From Acidobacteriota bacterium (GTDB lineage: Bacteria > Acidobacteriota > Terriglobia > Versatilivoradales > Versatilivoraceae): a stretch of DNA of 5,261 nt. A program made the translations under genes and the position numbers. Positions 1 through 5,261 of the stretch are shown here, piece after piece (positions within the stretch are counted from its first letter, which is position 1; the number at the start of each line of letters is the position of its first letter). The notes under the pieces are model-generated. The model was not told where the DNA came from, searched no databases, and worked only from the letters and a program-made list of their open reading frames with translations. The stretch covers positions 1 through 5,261 of the forward strand of contig JAPPFQ010000286.1 in the NCBI GenBank assembly GCA_028875135.1. The letters run 5' to 3'.

Positions 1-1822
1 GGATGATGGAATAGGGCGCCCTCTTGACCCGCTCGGTCAACTGCCCTCCCTCTTCATACACCACGTAGCCCGGCGGTGAACCGATGAACTTGGAGACCGA
101 GTGCTTCTCCATGTACTCCGACATGTCAAACCGGATCAGGGCCTTCTCGGTGCCGAACAGGAAGTGCGCCAGGGAGCGGGCCACCTCGGTCTTGCCCACG
201 CCGGTGGGCCCGAGGAACAGAAAGGAACCCACCGGGCGGTTGGGACTCTTGAGCCCGGCCCGAGACCTTCGTATGGCCCTGGCCAGGGCTCCAATGGCCT
301 TGTCCTGGCTGATGACGCGCTTGTGAAGCTCCTCCTCTATGCGCATCAGCTTGGCCATCTCCTCCTCCTTGATGGCCATCACGGGAATGCCCGTCCACTT
401 GGCGACAACGCTCTCGATGTCCTCCTTGGTCACCGTGCCGCCACCGGAATCGTCCAGATTGAATTTTTCCTGAATCGACCGCAGGTGTTCCAGGGCGATG
501 CGCTCCTCGTTGCGATAGATCTCCGCCTTCTCGAATTCATGGTTGGAGATGGCCGACTCCATGCGAGCCACGATCACCTTGATCTTCTTCTGTATCTCCG
601 TCATCTCCTTGGGAAGGCTGTCCTGGCGCAGCTTGACCCTGGCTCCGGCCTCATCGATCAGATCGATGGCCTTGTCCGGCAGGAAACGATCCGGGATGTA
701 GCGATTGGCCTGATAGACGGCGGTTTCGATTGCCGCGGAGTCGTAGCTCAGCATGTGAAACTTTTCGTAGCGCTCCTTGACCCCGTTGAGAATGCGTACC
801 GCTTCTTCTTCCGTGGGAGGTGGAACCTTGACGGCCTGAAACCGTCTCTCCAGAGATCTGTCCTTTTCGATGGACTTGCGGAACTCTCCCGGCGTGCTGG
901 CGCCGATGCACTGGATCTCGCCGCGGCTCAATGCCGGCTTCAGGATGTTGGCGGCGTCCAGCGACCCCTCCGCCGAGCCGGCCCCCACCAGGGTATGCAG
1001 CTCATCCACGAACACGATCGCATTCCGATTCTCGATCAGCTCCTTCATGATCGTCTTCAGCCGTTCCTCGAACTGGCCCCGATACTTGGTGCCGGCCACG
1101 ATCAGGGAGAGATCGAGAGCCAGAATTCGCTTGTCGGCCAGATAGCTGGGGACCTCGTTCTCGACGATTCGTTGCGCCAGGCCCTCGACGATGGCCGTCT
1201 TGCCGACGCCGGGCTCGCCGATCAGAACCGGATTGTTCTTGGTGCGCCGGCACAGGATCTGGATGACCCGTTCGATCTCGTTCTCTCGCCCCACCAGGGG
1301 ATCCAGGCTGCTCTCAACGGCCAACTGGGTCAAATCCCGACTGAACTCCGACAGCAGCGGCGTTTCCATGGACCGGCTGACCACGGGCTTTTCCGAGTGG
1401 GTGCGACTCAGTTCCTCGCGGATCGAAGTCAACTTCAGCCCTCGTTCCTGCAGTATCTCCGCGGCCAGGCACTTGTCTTCGCGAAGAATCCCCAACAGCA
1501 GGTGTTCGGTTCCGATGTGCCGGTGGCGCAGACGTTCAGCCTCGTCGGCCGCAAAGGTGAGGATCCGCTTGCATTCCGTACTCAGGGGAAGGTCGATCGA
1601 TGTCGGCACCTTCTCCCGAATAATGGTTCGTCCCTCGATATCCTTCTTGATGGAATCGATGGAAGAGTGAGAGCGCAGGAAGCGATTGGTGAGGCTCTTG
1701 TCCTCCCGCATCAGGCCCAGGAGAAGGTGTTCGGTCTCGATGGAGGGGCTTCCGAATTGGCTGGCTTCGTACCGAGCGAAAAAGATCACCCTTCTGGCTT
1801 TTTCGGTGTATCTCTCAAACAT
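1..1822 (-). CDS. clpC: ATP-dependent Clp protease ATPase subunit ClpC (3' end outside window)
   Basis: AAA+ unfoldase that threads substrates into the ClpP protease in the cytoplasm. 607 residues are visible from ATG 1822; about 200 more are expected from the family length of 810-850. Two Clp_N repeats cover about 1-145, each carrying a TEHLLLG core (30-36 and 105-111). The first AAA+ ring has Walker A GEPGVGKT (202-209), pore Tyr247 in AGTKYRGQFEER, Walker B IVFVDE (269-274) and Arg326-Arg327 in LERRF. A short M domain (about 395-465) carries a UVR-like motif, HEFEKAEIYRNEE, which marks ClpC over ClpA or the long-winged ClpB. The second ring begins with Walker A GPTGVGKT (538-545). Its pore motif reads GYVV (585-588) where GYVG is usual. 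The start overlaps the lolD stop by eight bases, and only GGAAG (1838-1842), too far away, precedes it, so coupling is likely. No ctsR, mcsA or mcsB lies upstream as in Firmicutes. Confidence 0.96.
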   Translation of the reverse strand, partial: MFERYTEKARRVIFFARYEASQFGSPSIETEHLLLGLMREDKSLTNRFLRSHSSIDSIKKDIEGRTIIREKVPTSIDLPLSTECKRILTFAADEAERLRHRHIGTEHLLLGILREDKCLAAEILQERGLKLTSIREELSRTHSEKPVVSRSMETPLLSEFSRDLTQLAVESSLDPLVGRENEIERVIQILCRRTKNNPVLIGEPGVGKTAIVEGLAQRIVENEVPSYLADKRILALDLSLIVAGTKYRGQFEERLKTIMKELIENRNAIVFVDELHTLVGAGSAEGSLDAANILKPALSRGEIQCIGASTPGEFRKSIEKDRSLERRFQAVKVPPPTEEEAVRILNGVKERYEKFHMLSYDSAAIETAVYQANRYIPDRFLPDKAIDLIDEAGARVKLRQDSLPKEMTEIQKKIKVIVARMESAISNHEFEKAEIYRNEERIALEHLRSIQEKFNLDDSGGGTVTKEDIESVVAKWTGIPVMAIKEEEMAKLMRIEEELHKRVISQDKAIGALARAIRRSRAGLKSPNRPVGSFLFLGPTGVGKTEVARSLAHFLFGTEKALIRFDMSEYMEKHSVSKFIGSPPGYVVYEEGGQLTERVKRAPYSII

Positions 1823-2579
1823 GAGTACCGCTTACGGCTTCCAGGCTGCCGTTCTCCAGCTTCAGAATTCGGTCGCACTTGGAGGCTATTCTAGCATTGT
1901 GGGTGACAACGATGGAAGTTTGTTTTTTGGCGCGTTGGATCTCGCGAAAAAGCTCGAAAACCCTTGTCCCTGTTCGACTATCGAGGTTTCCGGTGGGCTC
2001 GTCGGCCAGCACCAATCGAGGCTGATTCACCAAGGCTCGGGCGATGGCGACCCGCTGCTGCTCGCCCCCCGACAACTCCCCCGGACGATGATGCAGCCGC
2101 GTTTCCAGACCTACCAGGGCAAGCATTTCTCTCCCTGCCCGATCATCCCGGAAGGCGCCGGAAATCCTTTGCGGCATACCGACGTTCTCCAGTGCGGAGA
2201 ATTCGGGAAGCAGACTGTGAAACTGAAAGACAAACCCCACCGAGGACCTCCGGAATCGCGCCAGGCCTTCGGCGTCCAGATCCTGCAGGTCGTTCCCCCC
2301 GAATCGAACCGACCCGCTGGTGGGGCGATCCAGGGCGCCCAGGATATGGAGCAGCGTGCTCTTGCCGGAACCCGACTGGCCGACCACCGCCACCAGTTCT
2401 CCCGGACTGACCGCCAGGTTCAGCCCCTTCAGCACCTCCAGCCGCTGGCCCGGCATGAAATAGAACTTGTCCAGGTCCCGGACATCGATGGCAGGCGGGG
2501 AACCCCGGGCGTTGGCGATGGAGTCGGAAGCCGGTTCAGGCGTTTTCCTCGAAGTCGGCCGGGGTGCATCGCTACTCAT
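1815..2579 (-). CDS. lolD: LolD-type ABC transporter ATPase
   Basis: Cytoplasmic ATPase that powers the LolC/E-type permease encoded just upstream. All ABC motifs are present: Walker A GQSGSGKST (67-75), Q-loop Gln119 in VFQFHSLLPEF, signature LSGGEQQR (169-176), Walker B LVLADEP with catalytic Glu194, D-loop GNLDS, and switch His227. The SLLPEFSALENV stretch fits the LolD/MacB branch. At 254 aa it is longer than the usual ~230 because of a Pro/Ser-rich stretch of about 30 residues before the first strand (AIDVRDLDKFY). No other ATG, GTG or TTG is in frame before Met42, which would delete the first strand, so ATG at 2579 is the start. A strong GGAGG (2589-2593) sits nine bases ahead of it. 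The gene overlaps the permease gene by eight bases (ATGAGTAG) and clpC by eight (ATGTTTGA). The adjacent cognate permease favours LolD over other members of this ATPase family. Confidence 0.93.
   Translation of the reverse strand: MSSDAPRPTSRKTPEPASDSIANARGSPPAIDVRDLDKFYFMPGQRLEVLKGLNLAVSPGELVAVVGQSGSGKSTLLHILGALDRPTSGSVRFGGNDLQDLDAEGLARFRRSSVGFVFQFHSLLPEFSALENVGMPQRISGAFRDDRAGREMLALVGLETRLHHRPGELSGGEQQRVAIARALVNQPRLVLADEPTGNLDSRTGTRVFELFREIQRAKKQTSIVVTHNARIASKCDRILKLENGSLEAVSGTHV
1881..1928 (-). promoter_or_regulatory. Candidate internal promoter for clpC inside lolD
   Basis: On the minus strand, within the last codons of lolD, TGC-TAGAAT (1896-1888) matches an extended -10 element (TGn plus five of six bases of TATAAT). 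No good -35 is present: the best-spaced hexamers are TCCATC or TTCCAT at about 1911-1917. An A-rich tract (1917-1928) lies where an UP element would sit. Transcription would start near 1881, giving a leader of about 59 bases before the clpC ATG. The -10 falls on AGA and ATA codons, which are uncommon in this GC-rich sequence. Such a promoter would let clpC be expressed apart from lysS-lolC-lolD. No CIRCE or CtsR repeat was seen. This is pattern matching by eye and the call is weak. Confidence 0.22.
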
Positions 2580-3810
2580 GGCGCAACGCCTCCACCGGAT
2601 TCAATTCCGCCGCCCGCCCCGAGGGATAGAGGGTAGCCAGGAAACTGACCATGATGGCGGAGGCCGCCACCACGACCCCGTCAGCCACCGACAGGTTGAA
2701 GGGAACGTGAGTCATGGAATAGATATCGGCCTGCAACCGGATCAACCGATAGCGGTCGCCAATCCAACAGAGGGCGTAGCCCAGAATCAGCCCCCAGAAC
2801 GAACCGACCACCCCTATGGTCACCCCTTGCAGGACAAAGATCTTGCGGATGGCCTTCCGGGTCGCTCCCATGGACATCAGCACGGCGATGTCCCGGGTCT
2901 TTTCCATCACCATCATGGTGAGGGTCGTGATGATATTCAAGGCCGCCACAAAGACGATCAGTCCGATGGTCACCACCATCACCAGCTTCTCCAGGCGCAG
3001 CGCCTCGAAGACAGGGCGGTTCAGCTCCCTCCAGTCGACGGTCTCAAAGCCTTCGCCCAGGACCTGCTTGATTTGCAGAGCGATGCGTTCGACCTGGTAG
3101 ATATCCTCCACTCGGCACTCGATCACCGAGACCCGCCGGCCGGTCCCCAGAGCTCTCTGGGCCGAGGGAAGCGCGGTAAACGCCCATTGGGCATCGAAGT
3201 CGTACAGTCCGGACCGATAGATGGCAACCACCTTGAACCGTCGCCTGAGGGGGAACTCTCCCAGAGGGGTCAGGGCGGTCTCGTCGCTGAACACACTGAC
3301 CGTATCCCCGACCAGAAGACCCAGGCGTTCGGCCAGGTCGACACCGACCGCCAGGTGGTCGTCCATACGATCCTCTTCGCTACCGGCCAGCCGACCCAGG
3401 TCCCCTTTGAGAACCTGGAAGAATTGGCTCCGAACCAGCGGATCGTCGACAGCGATGCCCTTGAGCATGACACCGTCCTGACGCGAACCCGTGCTCATCA
3501 GCACCGGCCCGTACAGGGCTGCCGAAGCGCTGCGGATGCCCGCAACCTCTCGAATCCTGGTGGTCAGTTCCCCGGGATTCCCGATGCCCTCGCTGCTGAG
3601 GACCGGTTTGACGTTGAGATGGGCCGTGCCCTTGAGCAGCTTGTCCTGCAGGTTTTCACGGAATCCGGAACTGATGGAGAGGGCCACGATCATGGCGGCC
3701 ACCCCTGCCGCCACACCCAGGATGGAGATCAGGGTCACCACGGAGATGACCGTCTGCTTGCGGCGTGCCCGAAGATAACGCCAGGCCACAAACCACTCGA
3801 ACGTCTTCAT
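2572..3810 (-). CDS. lolC: LolC/LolE-family lipoprotein-releasing ABC permease
   Basis: Inner-membrane permease that, with the LolD-type ATPase encoded next, should release outer-membrane lipoproteins from the inner membrane to a periplasmic carrier. The 412 aa match the family's usual length of about 400-415. Hydrophobic segments lie at about 21-45, 276-300, 325-350 and 377-397. The large stretch at about 46-270 is the expected periplasmic domain between helices 1 and 2. After helix 2 comes the cytoplasmic coupling segment MEKTRDIAVLMSMGAT (about 302-317), and the C-terminus LYPSGRAAELNPVEALR is typical of the family. The start ATG at 3810 overlaps the lysS TGA (ATGA) and places the family-typical FEWFVAWRYLRARRKQ right after the initiator. 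Only a weak purine run, GGAAAAGAAG (3816-3825), precedes it, so coupling to lysS is likely. Only one permease gene is visible, so a homodimer is likely, and LolC cannot be told from LolE by sequence here. MacB-type FtsX proteins are a less good match. Confidence 0.92.
   Translation of the reverse strand: MKTFEWFVAWRYLRARRKQTVISVVTLISILGVAAGVAAMIVALSISSGFRENLQDKLLKGTAHLNVKPVLSSEGIGNPGELTTRIREVAGIRSASAALYGPVLMSTGSRQDGVMLKGIAVDDPLVRSQFFQVLKGDLGRLAGSEEDRMDDHLAVGVDLAERLGLLVGDTVSVFSDETALTPLGEFPLRRRFKVVAIYRSGLYDFDAQWAFTALPSAQRALGTGRRVSVIECRVEDIYQVERIALQIKQVLGEGFETVDWRELNRPVFEALRLEKLVMVVTIGLIVFVAALNIITTLTMMVMEKTRDIAVLMSMGATRKAIRKIFVLQGVTIGVVGSFWGLILGYALCWIGDRYRLIRLQADIYSMTHVPFNLSVADGVVVAASAIMVSFLATLYPSGRAAELNPVEALRHE
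2589..2593 (-). promoter_or_regulatory. Ribosome binding site of lolD
   Basis: GGAGG on the minus strand, nine bases before the ATG at 2579 and inside the last codons of the permease gene. It is the only strong Shine-Dalgarno match at any of the three gene junctions. It supports the ATG at 2579 as the lolD start and therefore the reality of the 30-residue N-terminal extension. Confidence 0.75.
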
Positions 3811-5261
3811 TGGCGCTTCTTTTCCGGACGCAACAGGGGAAAGAGAATGACATCCCGGATGGAATCCGAACCGGTAAAGAGCATGGTGAGCCGATCGATG
3901 CCGATCCCCTCCCCGGCCGTGGGCGGCATCCCGTAACGAAGGGCTCTGACGTAGTCCTCATCCATCCGGTGAGCTTCCTCGTCCCCCTTGTCGCGTTCGA
4001 CCGCCTGAGCCTGGAATCGTCGCTTCTGCTCCTCGGGATCGTTGAGCTCGCTGTAGGCGTTGGCGATTTCCATCCCACCGATGTAGAGCTCGAACCGTTC
4101 CACCAGCGAGGGGTCCTCGGGCTTGGTCCTGCTGAGGGGAGAGAGCTCGATGGGGTAGTCGTAGATGATGGTCGGCTGAATCAGATGCTTTTCCACAACC
4201 GCATCGAACAGGGCTGCCCAGATCAGGCCTCTCGAATCCCCGGATTTGCAGTTCACCGGATCGAGTCCGCGGGAACGTGCATAGTCGTTCCAACGCTGAC
4301 AGAGCCGGGCCAGGTCCGGGAGCGATTCCAGTTCCTCGGGCCGAGGCGCCGGCAAGGCATCGCCGGGCCAGAACTTCCGGATGGATTCCTTCATGGAGTA
4401 GCGTGCCCAGGTGTGCAGGGAAATCCGAACTCCGTTGAATTCGAATTCCGGACTTCCCAGAATCTCCTGGGCCAACCGTTTCAACAGGTCCTCGGTCAGG
4501 TCCATCAGCTCGCGATAGCCGCTGTAGGACTGATAGAACTCCAGCATGGTGAATTCAGGGTTGTGCTGGGTTGAAATTCCCTCGTTGCGGAAGTTCCGGT
4601 TGATCTCGTAGACCCGTTCCATTTGCCCCACGATCAGCCGCTTCAGGTAGAGTTCCGGCGCAACTCTGAGATACAGAGGCATGCCGAGCGCGTTGTGAAA
4701 GGTGCGGAACGGACGCGCAGTGGCTCCACCGGCAACCGGCTGCATCATGGGAGTCTCCACTTCGACGTATCCCCTCTCGTCCAGATAGTCCCGAATCCCC
4801 CTGATGATGCGGCTGCGTGTGACAAAGACCTCACGCACGCCCGGGTTGGCAATGAGGTCCAGGTAGCGTTGGCGATAGCGAATTTCGATGTCGGTGAGTC
4901 CATGCCACTTCTCCGGCAGCGGCAGCAGAGACTTGGCCAGAAATTCCATGCCGGTGGCATGAACGGTGAGTTCGCCGGTCCGGGTCCGAAACAGAAATCC
5001 CTCGACGCCAAGGAAGTCTCCGACGTCCAGGAGTCGATAGAGTCCGAATAGGCGTTCGCCTACGCCGTCTCGGCGAATATAGACCTGCAGGCGGTGCTCT
5101 CCGTCGGACAGGTTCAGGAAACCGGCCTTCCCCTTGCCGCGAATGGCCACCACCCGGCCGCAAACCCGCACGGTGACGGGCCGGGATTCCAGCTTTTCCT
5201 TGGAAGAATTCCGGTGCTGCTCGAGGATCCGGCGCAGAGCGTGAGTGGAGGAATAGGCGTT
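3807..5261 (-). CDS. lysS: Lysyl-tRNA synthetase, class II (5' end outside window)
   Basis: Cytoplasmic enzyme that attaches lysine to tRNA-Lys using ATP. 484 residues are visible before the TGA stop at 3807-3809. The frame stays open to the window edge, so perhaps 15-20 N-terminal residues are missing, judged from a usual length near 500. GTG at 5171 is in frame but would discard the partly visible N-terminal helix region, and the upstream codons read NAYSSTH, resembling the YP..F..TH segment of the family. The OB-fold anticodon-binding domain covers visible residues about 30-125 (VCGRVVAIRGKGKAGFLNL). The class II core follows. Motif 2 is at about 221-237 (NRNFRNEGISTQHNPEF), the lysine-site region reads GGMEIANAYSELNDP at about 395-409, and motif 3 is at about 450-457 (GEGIGIDR). 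No key residue appears lost. The stop overlaps the permease start by four bases. The identification is secure; the true start lies outside the window. Confidence 0.97.
   Translation of the reverse strand, partial: NAYSSTHALRRILEQHRNSSKEKLESRPVTVRVCGRVVAIRGKGKAGFLNLSDGEHRLQVYIRRDGVGERLFGLYRLLDVGDFLGVEGFLFRTRTGELTVHATGMEFLAKSLLPLPEKWHGLTDIEIRYRQRYLDLIANPGVREVFVTRSRIIRGIRDYLDERGYVEVETPMMQPVAGGATARPFRTFHNALGMPLYLRVAPELYLKRLIVGQMERVYEINRNFRNEGISTQHNPEFTMLEFYQSYSGYRELMDLTEDLLKRLAQEILGSPEFEFNGVRISLHTWARYSMKESIRKFWPGDALPAPRPEELESLPDLARLCQRWNDYARSRGLDPVNCKSGDSRGLIWAALFDAVVEKHLIQPTIIYDYPIELSPLSRTKPEDPSLVERFELYIGGMEIANAYSELNDPEEQKRRFQAQAVERDKGDEEAHRMDEDYVRALRYGMPPTAGEGIGIDRLTMLFTGSDSIRDVILFPLLRPEKKRQ

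Noticed and set aside
101..1894. Long plus-strand open frame of 597 codons
   Set aside because: It runs antisense to clpC and is a by-product of GC-rich codon use. Its translation has no recognisable domain, while the minus strand encodes an unmistakable ClpC.
1686..2636. Plus-strand open frame of 316 codons
   Set aside because: It is the complement of lolD and the clpC start. Its C-terminal Pro/Arg-rich composition is typical of a shadow frame.
2467..3936. Long plus-strand open frame of 489 codons
   Set aside because: It is antisense to the permease gene, extending into the ends of lolD and lysS. The His/Asp/Gln-rich translation resembles no family and looks like the complement of membrane-protein codons.
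3765..4574. Plus-strand open frame of 269 codons
   Set aside because: It is the complement of lysS with no motif of its own; lysS carries all class II motifs on the other strand.
5169..5171. GTG as the lysS start
   Set aside because: The frame stays open upstream to the window edge and encodes a plausible LysRS N-terminal segment. Starting here would cut directly into the OB-fold.
1..5261. Terminators, CRISPR, mobile elements, tRNA genes
   Set aside because: I looked on both strands and found no hairpin followed by a T-run, no spaced repeats, no transposase and no tRNA-like fold. The window is continuous coding sequence with overlapping junctions.

Overview
The window is chromosomal, GC-rich and almost wholly coding. 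All the real genes lie on the minus strand, so the reading order runs from base 5261 down to base 1. They are lysS (5' end cut by the window edge), a lolC/lolE-type permease gene, a lolD-type ATPase gene, and clpC (3' end cut by the window edge). There is no intergenic DNA: the junctions are overlaps of 4, 8 and 8 bases (ATGA, ATGAGTAG, ATGTTTGA), which points to one translationally coupled operon. I see no RNA genes, insertion sequences, CRISPR arrays, tandem repeats or intrinsic terminators.

The organism is probably a Gram-negative (diderm) bacterium, because LolCD-type lipoprotein release only makes sense with an outer membrane. It has a ClpC-type rather than ClpA-type unfoldase, with a central UVR-like M domain. 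Together with the lysS-lolC-lolD order and the GC-rich codon use, this suggests Acidobacteriota or a neighbouring deltaproteobacterial-type lineage. The ClpC N-terminal sequence looks acidobacterial to me from memory, but no search was possible, so the assignment is tentative.

Layout: 5261-3807 holds lysyl-tRNA synthetase (484 residues visible, with the OB-fold anticodon-binding domain and class II core). 3810-2572 holds a four-helix ABC permease of the LolC/LolE family (412 aa). 2579-1815 holds its ATPase (254 aa), with all nucleotide-binding motifs intact and an unusual 30-residue polar N-terminal extension. 1822-1 holds the first 607 residues of ClpC: two Clp_N repeats, the complete first AAA+ ring, the M domain and the start of the second ring.

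Functionally, the permease and ATPase should form one complex that extracts lipoproteins from the inner membrane for delivery to the outer membrane. LysS charges tRNA-Lys, and ClpC unfolds substrates for ClpP. Their co-transcription looks like a housekeeping arrangement and not a new system. The points most worth checking are a Gly-to-Val change in the second-ring pore loop of ClpC, a possible internal promoter for clpC within lolD, and the LolD N-terminal extension. Nothing here supports a claim of an undescribed biological system.
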